Assembly: GCF_016086655.4 (NCBI RefSeq)
Contig: NC_052134.2
Span: 13,392,001-13,456,000 of the forward strand
Source of the DNA: Lepeophtheirus salmonis
Lineage: Eukaryota > Arthropoda > Copepoda > Siphonostomatoida > Caligidae
Reading direction: 5' to 3'
Length of the DNA stretch: 64,000 bases
The translations under genes were made by a program, and so were the position numbers. The notes under the pieces are model-generated. The model had not been told where the DNA came from, made no database searches, and worked only from the letters and a program-made list of their open reading frames with translations. Positions within the stretch are counted from its first letter, which is position 1; each line of letters opens with the position of its first letter. Below, in pieces: positions 45,139-56,309 of the stretch.

Positions 45139-45960
45139 AATATGGAAGCTGAGTGGAGGCCGAGGTCATTGGATCTGAATCTTAATTCTCCAGAGGCTAT
45201 GTAGGAAACGCAGCATAGGAAGAGGACATTTGTAAATGATGTGGAGGACCTAAAAGATACAATTGCCAATTTACCAATAGCTCTAAGAGCGTGTGTCAGC
45301 CCTATGGTATATGAGTTCATTGATAACTGTTAGCATTATGAGTCAGCTTTAGAAAAATTGGACTCCAGCTACATCAAAGTGTCAAACAAAATATTTGCTC
45401 AATATCTGCTAAATAGGTACAAGAAGTCAAAAGACAGGGGAGTCGATGGACGATCTCTTTCCTGAATTAGAAGATCTTCGAAAGGATTGTGGGTTTAAAG
45501 CCTGTACTGGAAAGGAGTGTAGAGACGAAGGTGTGCGAGATACGTTTATATCTGGTCTTACATAAACAGCTATACTTCAGAGACTTTTAGAAAACAAATA
45601 ATTAGACATGGAAATTGCATACAGGCAAGCTTCGGCTCTTGATATTGCTCAGAAGAATTAGCAATGCTTATTCTTCTTCGGAGTCAATTGTTACCGTAGT
45701 ATAAAGAAGATAAAACAAGTTTGAAGATTTGAAAGATATGGATTGTGTAGCGAGCTCTGTTGCCGTAAATTATTACAAAAATAAAAACAGAATGAGTTTC
45801 TGCTAGAGGGGCATATTATACCATAAATGAGAGCTTTGTCCGGCGAAAAATATATCATGGTACAAACGCTCTAAAAGTTGGCATTTTGCAGGAATGTGCA
45901 ACTCTAAAGTATTTAATTAAGCTGCTGCAACCGTTTTGTCTTCATATATTTCCACTACAC
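45139..45960 (+). pseudogene. gag remnant (capsid-like plus zinc knuckles)
   Basis: ATG near 45142, 19 bp after the LTR, opens a frame (MEAEWRPRSL...) broken by an in-frame stop after about 20 codons. Recognisable pieces: a segment ending YEFIDNC, then LDSSYIKVSNKIFAQYLLN (about 45361-45417), a shifted stretch to about 45660, then two Cys-x2-Cys-type knuckle remnants with KSWHFAGMCNSK (about 45877-45912). The pattern is that of Ty3/gypsy capsid followed by nucleocapsid. At least six stops or shifts. Confidence 0.7.
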
Positions 45961-45999
45961 ATACTTTTGTAGCGCAGGGATAATTTCATGCGTCGACAT

Positions 46000-48423
46000 A
46001 TATCCAAGGTAAAATTTTATTGTCTTTCATAGATTCGTATGCCTGGGATAGCTTTATCAGTGATAAGGCTTTAAATTTTTGAACTTGAGAGTAGTCCCTT
46101 CATCAAAAATATAAGAATGATAAATCAGTCTTTAAATTGTAAATCTGAAGGGTTCGTTGAAGTAAATATAGTTCTGGGACTCAATATGTGGAAATTTGAT
46201 GTTATAAGGAATTTCTGCCCAGATGAGATCCTCGGGTGGGACTTCCAGCGTCTTCATTCCATAATTACTTTTGAAGGTAATGCCGATCATCCCAAACTTG
46301 TTCTAAAAGGGACCAAGTATATTGCAACGTTGCCGGAGGCAAAGTTAGAAAAACCTTCATAATTCCCAAACATTCGATCAGATTACATCCCAAAATCAAC
46401 CAAGTCAAAGGGATTCTCATTCCATCAGAAATGGGAAAATTATTGGCTGATGGAGTATTTGAGCCTAACAAATCATCATTGAGAGCACAAGGAGTTGGAG
46501 TGAAAAATGAAACGAGGAGATACCAAAGAAGACTAGGGGTTGACTATTCACGTACAATCAACATTTATACAGAATTGGATGTTTATCCATTACCAAGGAT
46601 TGATGATATGGTCAATAAATTAGCGAAATACAGAGTGTATTCAACGTTTGACTTAAAAAGTGCTTACCGTCAAGTTCTGTTAAAAGAATCTGACAGGAAA
46701 TATAATGCTTTTGAAGCCTGTGGTCGTTAATATAATTACTGTCGAATTTCCTTTGGCGTTACAAATGGCGTGGCAGCATTTCAGCGTGCCATGGATCAGA
46801 TGATTAAAGAAGAAAAATTGTTGGATACATTTACTTACCTTGGCAATATAACAATAGGAGGGAAACACCAACAGGATCATGTAATTAAGTAAAAGTAATT
46901 AAGAAAAGAAATATGACACTAAACGCAAGTAAATTAGTTGAAAGGGTCTCACAAATAAGTATCTTGGTATATGTAGTCGGTAATGGTATGATAAACCCTG
47001 CCCCTGAGAGGATGCAACTGTTGCAAGAACGTCTACCTCCAAATAATTTAAAATTACTAAGACAAATTTGAGGTATGTTTGCATATTATTCTAAAATTCC
47101 CAATTTCTCAGACAAGATTCATCCATTGGTGAGTACAGGACCATTCCTTTAGATGCAGAGGCCCTGACAACATTTAATATACTGAAACAAAAAAGATATG
47201 ATTCTTCATTAAAGGAAATTGATGAAAAAATACTATTTTGAGTGGAATGTGATGATTCAAATCATGCCATTTCCGGGATATTAAGTAAAGGAGGAAGACC
47301 TGTTGCATTCATATCCAAAAGTCTTCAAGGAAGTGAAAAAAATTATCAAATAGATGATAAAGATGCCTTGGTAATTATGATATCATTAAGAAGATGAAGC
47401 CATTTTCTATTAAGATATCGTTTTGAGCATATTTCAAACGCGAGGTCTGTTTCTTTCATGTTTGATGGGCCGAGGCGAACAAAAATCAAAAATGTTAAAA
47501 TAAATGAATGACAAATGAAATTTGCTGAGTTTAGTTTTTCAATTACACATAGTTCAAGTGAGAAAAATGTATCAGCGGACATGTTTAGTCCATCCTATTG
47601 TTTCTTTAAGAAAAAAGAAAAGTCAGTTTTACAAGATCTTCATTCCAAGTTTTCCCATTCCGGAGTATCAAAAGGTTGCTGCATTATGTGTGAGCGAGGA
47701 ATTTACCGTTTTCAACGAGTGATCTTCGTAATCTTTGCTCATCTTTTAGAATATTTGCCGAACTCAAGCCAATATTTTATAGGCCTCCCTCAGGAACCCT
47801 CATTAAAGCAACTAAAGCAATGGAACGTTTAAGTATAGATTTATATAGGCTTACTGTTGTTGATGCATTTTCTCGATTTCCTTTTGTACTCCCATGTCTA
47901 GATATGCGAACTACTACGGTTATAAGATGTCGGGTGAAATTGTTTAGTTTTTGTGGAACACCGAACTATATCCATTCAGAAAGAGGGACTTCCTTTCTTT
48001 CTCGAGAATTAAAACAGTTCTTTTTAAGTTTGGGACTATCCTCTAGCAACTCTAGACCGTATCATCTTGAAGGAAATAGTCGAGTTTAATGATATAATGG
48101 TATAATTTGGAAATCCATTTGCTTATGCTGAAAGTAACAAAATCGACCCGAAAAGTACTGGGAGCGAGTTCTTCCACAAGTTATGAATTCAATATCGTTG
48201 TGCACCTCCACTAATAGCACTCTCCATGAAAGATTTTTCCAGTTTCCAAGAAGATATTCATTGGCTAGCTCTTTACCAACTTGGTTGATGAATCCAGGGC
48301 CTCTTACTCTACGAAGATTTGTGAACATCTGAGAATGATCCTCTGGTAGCTCTTTACCTACTTGGTTGATGAAGCCTGTAATTCTACGAAGATTTGTGTG
48401 AACATCTGAGAATGATCCTCTGG
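46000..48423 (+). pseudogene. pol remnant (protease, RT, RNase H, integrase)
   Basis: Protease: IDSYAWDSFISDKAL near 46030-46075, where the active-site Asp-Ser-Gly reads Asp-Ser-Tyr. Reverse transcriptase: 46431-46890 with YSTFDLKSAYRQV, SFGVTNGVAAFQRAMDQ, and the catalytic tyrosine-x-Asp-Asp box reading TYLGNIT, so both aspartates are lost. RNase H: 47240-47580 with VECDDSNHAISGILSKGGRP. Integrase: a worn zinc-binding head about 47640-47800 and core 47850-48090 with LTVVDAFSRFPFV and IHSERGTSF, where the usual second Asp reads Glu. The tail 48140-48423 contains a duplicated 77-80 bp segment. Repeated frameshifts; not functional. Confidence 0.85.
48267..48423 (+). repeat. Tandem duplication inside the integrase tail
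   Basis: GCTCTTTACC, TTGGTTGATGAA, CTACGAAGATTTGTG and CATCTGAGAATGATCCTCTG occur in 48267-48346 and again in 48347-48423. The second unit has a short deletion and a GT insertion. Confidence 0.85.
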
Positions 48424-48472
48424 TGAATTGATATTTGATAAATTATAAGTTTTTGTTTGGAGGAGGGGTGAA

Positions 48473-48587
48473 TGTAGTGTTATTTCTATTATTGTCACGT
48501 TGTATTCTTGTTTCATTCATTAATAGTAGCGTAAAGCTGAGGTAGTTATTATATTCCTAAGTAGTAATAAAGTAATTGTTCGTTACA
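48473..48587 (+). repeat. 3' LTR
   Basis: Starts TGTAGTG after the purine tract and ends GTTACA. It is 115 bp, unusually short for a Ty3/gypsy element. Confidence 0.8.
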
Positions 48588-49029
48588 GGCTTCTATCATA
48601 ATTATTGTTTTAACTACACGTGGTCAACTATACTGTATCTTACAACCTTTTGGAACGACGTAGACAAATAGTCAACGTGTTGGAGATAAATGATTCTCTT
48701 TAACTCAATGTGTGTAGTTTTGCGGCTCGGTTGTTCCTAGAGAAGGAAATATACTTAATGTATATGGAATTCAAAGATAATTCCCAGGTCACGTAGGTCA
48801 GATGGAGCAATTGTAATACTATTAAATTTACGTATACTTATTTAGTGCAACTTCATCTGACCAATTAAAGGAATCTAACAAAAAAATATTATTCGAAAAG
48901 AAACAGAAAAAATGACCAAAAAAAGTTGGTAGTTTTCCAATAATTCCAAATACGGAGTGTTATTATGCAATAATAGCTGAAAAATGTTCACAACTTAATC
49001 AAAACTAACTTAAATCTGACCAATAAATA
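48588..49029. other. No gene recognised
   Basis: AT-rich; nothing shared recognised. Confidence 0.45.
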
Positions 49030-49640
49030 TATATAACGCTGCTTAGAGGAAAAGAAGGTGAAAAATGGAGAGCTGACAACCAATTACAGTGTAAATGTTT
49101 GAGTTACTGAGGTAACATTTTGTGGAATATCCATGGGCAACTCGTATATACAGTATATTTTGTTGTTTGTTTTTGATGTTTTTGCTTCTGTTCTCCTAAT
49201 CAATATTCTCAACGTTGATTGGTTGAATTAGAATTGGGCATGAACGTAATTTACTTTTATTAGTTTGTAAACAAAGCGACAGAGAATGGCGCTGTCTTAT
49301 AGCAAAATAGTACAAATCCCTGAATAATAGTAATATTTTATATAAGATATAGTTGTATGTTACTCAGATAGAGGGCCTTATGAAAATAAAAACCAACTGG
49401 CTGTCCCACAGTTATCTTTTTTTAAGCTGTTAACAAATCTTAAAGACTATTGAATAGTAAACTAAATATAATAAGGAAGATTTGGCTAACATCCAAGAGA
49501 TTTTAGGTTTCTTTTTATATTTCTTTTCGGAGGACAGGTTGTGTGTTACAATATTTTTAATGACCTGCACGGTGGAACTGTTGATATAGATCTCGCTCCG
49601 AGCACAAATAAAGATAATACGTTTCTTTAAATAGGGTAAA
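49030..49640 (+). repeat. Dispersed repeat R2, copy with R1-like core inside
   Basis: AGAGGAAAAGAAGGTGAAAA and GAGCTGACAACCAA match 11610-11645. The right part (GTTACAATATTTTTAATGAC, GGAACTGTTGATATAGAT) matches 56205-56245. 49245-49330 carries the R1-like core (TTATTAGTTTGTAAACAAAG, GCGCTGTCTT), either part of R2 or a nested piece. Confidence 0.5.
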
Positions 49641-49905
49641 AAATTAGTATAAGTATTGGAAGATCGTAAAAGTTCGGGTCTCCCAACTTTTTGGATTGTA
49701 GAAATTCACTAAAACCGTACTCAGACCTGCGATCCGTACTACTTTTAATGTAAAGGGCATTTTTTAAATTTAGAGGGTGGATATTTTAAATTTGGAACAT
49801 GTTTAGACCTCAATATCTTGGCAACTCTATGATCTACGTTTATTTTAGTGTGCTCATCGGATTCAGCTGACAAAACCATGTAAGGAAAAATTCACAATCT
49901 TAGAG

Positions 49906-50591
49906 ATGTCCTCCTAATACGAACGTCTTGCAGCCATTGTTGTGTGCCTCCGTGCTGAGTTTTTTGAGATTATTGAGTGTACAAAGCTGCCCAACTCAAC
50001 TGTTTAACATGTTTCCAAAGCATTCAAGGAGTCTAACGGGTTGGAACAACTGCACGAAAGCTCATGATCGTTCTGAGAAGAAAAAAAAACCGGACTCCAT
50101 ACTTCCTAAAGGTAGATACATTCCTGAATGTGGCCTCCCAGATCACTTGATCTGAACCCTTTTGACTACTATTTATTTGTCGTTTGCGAACGTAACGTCT
50201 CAATGAGCCGGCTCTTTGAAGTGAACGATCCCAAATGATAGATTTTTTGGCTTTTTATTGTAAAAATTACGAAAAAATTTGTAACAAAAATTAGAGGGAA
50301 TTGAAAAAGAAATATACAATCCTACGAACACAACAAAAAAATCTGAAGAGGCCTTTGGGAGCCAAAAGAGCCGGTTCTCAAAAAAACAGAACAAAAAGTC
50401 ACCGGAATTTCCATCACTATTGACTACTATGCGTGGGCGTCTTGGAGAGACGTGCACATATTACTATCGACTCCTTGCAGGCTTCCATTCTCTAGGCGAA
50501 GGCCAACATGGAAAAATAGATCCTCATTCAGGCATGTTCCAGCTTGAGGGTCAGGTTGGATGCCGTGGCTGAAACTGGAGGTGTAGGTTGA
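49906..50591 (+). pseudogene. Tc1-type transposase deletion derivative, split by a nested insertion
   Basis: Head: ATG at 49906, stop at codon 4, then YERLAAIVVCLRAEFF, IIECTKLPNSTV and VSKAFKES in shifting frames, a Tc1-type helix-turn-helix region. It jumps directly to WPPRSLDLNPFDYY (about 50134-50170), the third-aspartate block, so the region of the first two catalytic acidic residues is deleted. A 250-bp element (50170-50419) interrupts the block. Coding resumes at FDYYAWA (50418-) and continues to ACSSLRVRLDAVAETGG with a stop at 50589. Several further stops. The lineage differs from families A, B and C. Confidence 0.8.
50170..50419. mobile_element. Nested hAT-type MITE with perfect 8-bp target duplication
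   Basis: TTGACTAC occurs at 50162-50169 and 50420-50427, exactly bounding 250 bp. Removing one copy plus the insert restores the FDYY codons of the host transposase. The inserted DNA starts TATTTATTTGTCG and ends TTTCCATCACTA. It has GAGCCGGCTCTTTGAAGTG near the left and GAGCCGGTTCTC near the right, words I associate with hAT elements. No coding capacity. Confidence 0.85.
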
Positions 50592-51372
50592 GTGAATAGC
50601 TTCACTATGGAATCCCACATGTAAAAGCAAATATATGTATTTATATTTTTTTTTTTGGGGGGAGGGGCTTAACCCTTCATAATAGTTTCTGAATCCCACC
50701 AAAATTTGTTTATTTTATATATATAAATGTATAATAGTTATATTAAACCAATTTACATAATTGAGATTGTAGGTGTTGCTAATTATTTGTGTACCCCCCC
50801 CAATTGATGGAAGATTAGCAACGCCCTTGATATACAATATCCCTAATTCTCTAGTTTGAAAATTCCCGCCCTGTAAATAAGTAGGTATTTCATTGATCTA
50901 CGCGTCTCTTATAGTGATGAGTACATGAATAAAAACTTATAACTGATGTTATATTGAATGTAATATAAGTGATTGATTGCCTTGTAAAAACGCATACAAT
51001 TAAAGTCGTTTCGTCCATTCATTGATAAAAATATATAATAGATTAAGATTTTTTATAGGAATGAAGGAAAATAGTTTGAAACAAAACTATGAACAAAGTA
51101 CGAAACAAAGGCCACATGATCAATATTTGCTGAAACATAGTTGCCTATATGATAACTTTTTTTATTCGCTCTATGAAGTATTTTAACGTGACGTCAGCAT
51201 TATTGATGTCTTCCATTTTGATGGTCGAAACAACCAAGTTTAAACAATAAAACCCTTTTTTCTTTAATATTTATTTTATTACATGTTCACATAATAAAAT
51301 TCAATCGTTCCCAAAAATAAATTGAAGAAAGCAAAAGTTGATGTTTACTCTTTCGGCCTTGTATTGTTAATT
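50592..51372. other. No gene recognised
   Basis: Contains a T run and G run at 50647-50668. The part 51185-51260 loosely resembles 30390-30470. Confidence 0.4.
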
Positions 51373-51431
51373 TATGAATTATATCTTGTAAAATTCAAAT
51401 TGTTCAAATTTTAATAGATCACTTGCTATAG
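51373..51431 (+). repeat. Solo end of Tc1 family A (A5)
   Basis: ATTATATCTTGTAAAATTCA, TTGTTCAAATTTTAATAGATC and ACTTGCTATA align with the right end of A3 (37503-37561). Confidence 0.5.
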
Positions 51432-51609
51432 GTAATTCCAGGAATTTTTTTTACGAGGAAATGGATTTGGCAAAAATTTAAAGTAGCGTATTTTTGACAG
51501 TAAACCAGCTCGAAAGTGCAATTTTACATCTGTAACTCAATCCAACTTGGAGTTTTAAGGCCTTAAAGATGAAGAGAGGAGCAATTTGAAAAATATTTAA
51601 TTAATCTTA

Positions 51610-52276
51610 TAAAGGGTACGCATGTTATCTATGCCAGCATTTTGGGTTCTCTTGGACACCCGTTTTTTTTTGTTTTTGTTTTTGTTTTTGTAAGATAACT
51701 AGTTTAAGCTTGCATTAGTTAAAGATTGTAATTAATTGACGAATTTGTATTCCCATTTGAGAAAAAACACCAAGCCCTCCTTGGAATCTGCACCAGGAAC
51801 TACAACATTGCAATTGCTCGAACTCTAGAACTCAGTGAGATGTCCGTTCGCAAAGTTAGAAAGGAATTTACATATGGCAGCAGAGCTTAGCTCCCTACAA
51901 CACCTAAAAAAGTTTCAAAAGGCCCCATAACAATTTTGATGACTTCATCTCCCAGTAGTGTTGACATCCAAACTCGCCAGATCTGAATCCGATTGATTTT
52001 TTTTTGTGGGGCACGATCGAACCACGAACCAACCGAACCCCCTGCAACACCAAAGACGAACTTATCAGTCGGATAATGAATGAATTCAAGGATTTGCCAA
52101 GGGACCAACTGACAAAGGCTTTGTCGTACTTTCAGCCACTTATAGAGACTTACATTGAGGCTGGAGGTGATTTTTATTAAACAAAATAAATCAGAATCCA
52201 TCAAGCTATGAAATTTAATTTTTTATTTGAAGGTAAAATTGTTTATTGTTGGTACAGATAGCTTACACATCTTGTA
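51610..52276 (+). mobile_element. Tc1/mariner-like deletion derivative, family C copy 1
   Basis: Bounded by TA. The left end AAGGGTACGCATGTTATCTA aligns with the complement of the right end (CAAGATGTGTAAGCTATCTG), an imperfect 24-bp inverted repeat. Inside, after a T-rich leader, the head reads YQALLGI-like and then IAIARTLELSEMSVRKVRKE (about 51770-51870). The sequence then jumps to SPDLNPIDFFLWGTIE (about 51975-52020), the third-aspartate block, and a well-preserved tail ending ETYIEAGGDFY-stop at 52180. The first two catalytic acidic residues are deleted. Minus-strand frames here are shadows. Confidence 0.85.
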
Positions 52277-53079
52277 AATCGTTTTCCATAGCCATTAAAC
52301 TTAAAGGCAGGTATATTATATCATTTAGCAATCAGTTATCTTATACTTATGTTGAAAAAAAAATTAAGGCATGACTTAGTTTTTTACCTTCAACCTTTTC
52401 TAGGTATATAGTCTATGATTTTTCTAAAATTTTAAGCAAATTTATTTTCAATGTAACCTTTTTTATTACTATATAAATTAAGTTATGCCTTTTATAAATC
52501 ACACCATTATGCAATTCCATGAACTTTCTACTTAACAGTTGTTTGTTTTAAATTATAGGGAGTCTACCTTTATTCGGATAAAATTATAAAAAAATTAAAG
52601 ACCATGTAACTTGAAAAATTTAAGGTAATGGTTTCCATTTTTTTAAAAAAAAAATGAAAAAAAAAATTTAAGCTAACAAATACTTTTTTTAATGGTGCCA
52701 TTATACATTACTATCATTAATTTCTTCTACGATTTATCGCTTATCAAATATTATACATCATAATGCTAATTTCTTCATCTTTAAGACATATGAACTAAAA
52801 GTTGTATTGAGTTTAATATCCCGAATTTCATTTCGAAGCGTGTCTACGGTTAATAAGACCACATATCAAAGTTCAGTAAAATCAATTTCCTGGTGAAAAT
52901 TAATCACAGAAAGACTCATAAACGATACACTTATTTATAAAAGTAGTTATACTTAGTGCCGTTTCGATCCTTATTTAAGAATGAAGACTACATTCCTGTT
53001 CAGTTCATTGGTAAAACTAATAAATTTATGTCCTTGATGATGTCACTCTAATATATTTCTTTTAAAAAAAATCAATTCA
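52277..53079. other. AT-rich DNA, nothing recognised
   Basis: Long A/T runs; no frame of note. Confidence 0.5.
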
Positions 53080-53183
53080 AGTACTGACAGTCCGAAGGAC
53101 CTACTATCTTAAGGACCAGTCCCATGGACTAATAGACCGGTGTTAAGACTGAACGGGGCCGAATAAATATGAACTGATGGAAC
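53080..53183 (-). repeat. ACCG-rich TAGTGTTC-type MITE end
   Basis: AGTCCGAAGGACC, AAGGACCAGTCCCATGG, AGACCGGTGTTAAGACTG and GGAACACTA. On the minus strand the end reads TAGTGTTCCATCAG. Confidence 0.5.
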
Positions 53184-54518
53184 ACTACACAGTTATATTA
53201 CGGTATTGATATTTTATGGAGCTAAAGGCCTCCCCCCCCTCCCTATTATGAAGACTAGCATCAATCCTGCTCTCTAGTTTGTATTCACACTGTTTTGAGT
53301 TCGATGTTTGAACAGTATCATGGCTTCATTTCTATATCTTTCAGCTATGCATTTGAAAAAATAAATTTTGTTGACATTAAAAGAACAGATCTCTGTTATG
53401 ATGTCAACTGAAGGATCAATCTATATGCTGTTAATTACATATTTATAATTAAAAATAGGGGACTATTATAAATAGTCACATTGTATGACAAACAACTCTT
53501 ATGATCTATATAATTAATGGCATTCAAAGTGCAATTATAAGTATGAACTCATTTGTAAACCCTACTGCAAAGAATAAAAGTAATTAACTTTTTTTTATAA
53601 CCATTAAACGTTTCTCAAAATTATTTTGGTACATGCAATACGTGCTAATATTTATATTGTAAAACAAAATAAACAAATAAATATAAATGACACAATGACA
53701 TAATTGATGTTCAATTAAGGTGTATGGATATTTAATATTCTAAGATGTTTTTAGGGATAATTTTGTTTAGTGCATAGTTCAAGTGATATATTTGCTCAAA
53801 GTGGGAATGTGTATGATAGTCAATATGTCGCTTACAAATATGAGTAAACATCCCTTAAATCTTTTGATTGAATACATTGAGATATCAAAATTGATTATAA
53901 CTACATAGTTGAAGGGATAATTTGGCATTATGGTATTTTTCTTGGGCGTTGTGAAGCTGATTACAAGTCCGCGTCAAGTCTGGAGACTGTGTACTTTGTT
54001 TTCAAAATGGCGTCAATGAAATTTTCTGCATAACTGTAGTCTATGACATAACCAAGAAAATATTCTAATAGTGTAAGTCTACGTCGAGTTTCCAGTCTTT
54101 GCTGACAAAACCAAGTCCTTGAATATATTCATGGAGTTCAATTCAAATAAACAAAATCCTTTATATTCAGTAAAAATATATAATATCCGCTCTCAGTAAA
54201 CATGATTTTTAAATAATTGGGCGAAGAATGGCATCAGAATGGGAGGCAAGACTCAAAGTCTTAGTGTCAATTTGCGTGGGTCACACTTTAAAAGAGATCA
54301 CAAGGCAATGAGGGTTAGGATTACTACGTTGATGTTGGATTCTTTTTTTTTTGTGTGTTTTTTTAATTTACCTAATGAAATGTCATAACGGTAAAGTACC
54401 CAAGATATACATAGTCAGGTGGATTTAGGATCAAAGATGACAACTAACTATGTGGTGCCCCAATATAAAAACATTCTTCAACAAATGTCAAGAAAAAGAA
54501 AAAAAAACCCAGTAAATG
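53184..54518. other. No gene recognised
   Basis: AT-rich; no shared repeats or long frames. Confidence 0.45.
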
Positions 54519-54809
54519 TCAACATTTTATTGAGATATTTGTGTCAATTACAGAGTTGATTTTATATAGTGCTACACATTTTATTTTTTCAATGCGGAAT
54601 GAAATTGTTGCAAAATCGCGGAGAAGCACAACAAGACATCTTATCTCTGAACTGAGCAAGCTGTGACGTTTGGAATGAACAAAGAAGAGTCTAAATTTTC
54701 TCAAGGTCAAAATATTTAGGCAAAGTTTTGCTCTGTTCTGAAAAAAAAATCTCCGTTGATGCCACTTTAAATAAAATAACAGATCTACATCAGAATTGAA
54801 CATCCACAC
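54519..54809 (-). CDS. Hypothetical 96-codon ORF
   Basis: Open minus-strand frame rich in Leu, Phe, Arg and Lys, with a basic middle (HSKRHSLLSSEIR) and no motif I recognise. The opposite strand also has broken protein-like frames (KSRRSTTRHLISELSKL near 54620), so either strand could carry a decayed coding region. Confidence 0.15.
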   Translation of the reverse strand: MWMFNSDVDLLFYLKWHQRRFFFQNRAKLCLNILTLRKFRLFFVHSKRHSLLSSEIRCLVVLLRDFATISFRIEKIKCVALYKINSVIDTNISIKC

Positions 54810-55739
54810 AATTTATCACTTCAGTGAGACATGTTTTCAAAATATCCAGCCAGAATCAAGGATAAACCTATTCAAAAAAAGTATATTTTTGAATAGGTCG
54901 ATAGCTTCAGGAGTTAGATTGACAATCCTACTACTTAGAAGATGATCCTTGAGGACTGATCCCTCTTCTAGGTGATTGTGAAAGTATTAGATCTATGGTG
55001 ATTGACCTCTAGCTTCTTGACGATACCCAAGGTGTCATGACCGGCGCGGATTTAAGTTACAATCTCTAGCCTATTTGTTTTCATCTTTGTCCAGAAGTGA
55101 GATATATTTGTTTCTAATATTTTGTTTGAAAGAAAACAACGACAACTTTTCATTAATTTACCCAACTTTATGATTAAAACTCTCTACACCAATCAATAAC
55201 CCAGTCAATAATATTCATCTTATTCTTCGTCGCAGTTTCTTCAATTTAGTTATACAAGGTAGTTATAACATGTACACAACATATGCATTAAAAAATGATT
55301 TTCTTAAATATTGAATGATAGGAGGAAAAACGTGTCCTAGAAAAGGTAAATTAAATTGTAGTTTTCAATGATACTTTTAAACCAATTTCCTTCACGTATT
55401 TTTGCAAGGATAATCTTTTTAATACATAAAATAAACACAATTTAAATATTGTGCATAAATCCCTTGATAAATCGTTTCTTCCATTTACTTATTGCCTTAA
55501 ATATTAGAAGAGACTTAGGAATTTTGTTTTCGGTTCAATTGCTTGGAGCTGCTAAAACTCATTAGCCACAAAATTTAAAACAGCATAGTAACATACATCT
55601 TCTCTTGTTTGAGATTATTTGAAGACTTCATCAGTCAGTAGTTTTTTCACAAATTGCATTTGAATACAATCCATTTAATATTGCAATTGGATTAGTTATC
55701 AAAAAATAAGTTTAACAAAAATTAAGATAACATGATGAA
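54810..55739. other. No gene recognised
   Basis: A somewhat GC-richer piece at 54900-55060 has no recognisable frame or second copy. Confidence 0.4.
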
Positions 55740-56290
55740 GTTTACTATTTCACCAATAAGAATTAAAATACAGCCCATTCTTCCAACAATGGAATAATTA
55801 TTCAATAACAATAGATAATTTTTGACAATTTAACTAATTCGAATCCAACCACTCAATATTAAGAACACTGATTAGAGGAAACGAAGAAAAAGCATCGACG
55901 GCTTACAGGCAGATTGATTGTAAATATATGTTTTAGTGGAATAACCACAAACATTGCGTTACTTTGCTATCACAGAAATAGACAATTTATTTAAATGTCA
56001 GGTGTTGATAATTGTGTCATTTCTTATAATAAATTCTCTGAACGTTAATTGATAAAATTAGAATTAGCTCGTTTTAAGCTGATAACAATTATTAACAGCT
56101 ATTGAATAAAATTCCATAGTTATAAAAGAGTTAAGTAACAACTGATTTCGGGGACTGATTTTTGTTGGTTTTTTTGGAAAGATCTATTGATACAATAAAA
56201 GTAATAACGACGTGTCCGTTGCAACTGTTTATGTAGATATCGCTACAAGTTCTAATAAAGGTACATAAAGATGCTAATTAATATCTTTTA
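55740..56290 (+). repeat. Dispersed repeat R2, fullest copy
   Basis: AACAATGGAATAATTATTCA, AATTCGAATCCAACC, GATTAGAGGAAACGAAGAAA and GCAACTGTTTATGTAGATAT align in order with 11510-11760. The right half aligns with 49380-49600. It lies directly left of the mariner-like element. Confidence 0.6.
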
Positions 56291-56309
56291 TTAAACTAGG
56301 ATTAAGTTA

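Larger units (their letters stand above)
44992..48587 (+). mobile_element. Ty3/gypsy-type LTR retrotransposon, inactive
   Basis: Short direct terminal repeats flank about 3.35 kb of decayed gag-pol in the order gag, zinc knuckles, protease, reverse transcriptase, RNase H, integrase, which is the Ty3/gypsy order. There is no envelope-like frame after integrase. A purine-rich GGAGGAGGGG tract precedes the 3' LTR. No clean target duplication was seen, because the start of the 5' LTR is worn. Stops and frameshifts run throughout. Confidence 0.88.
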
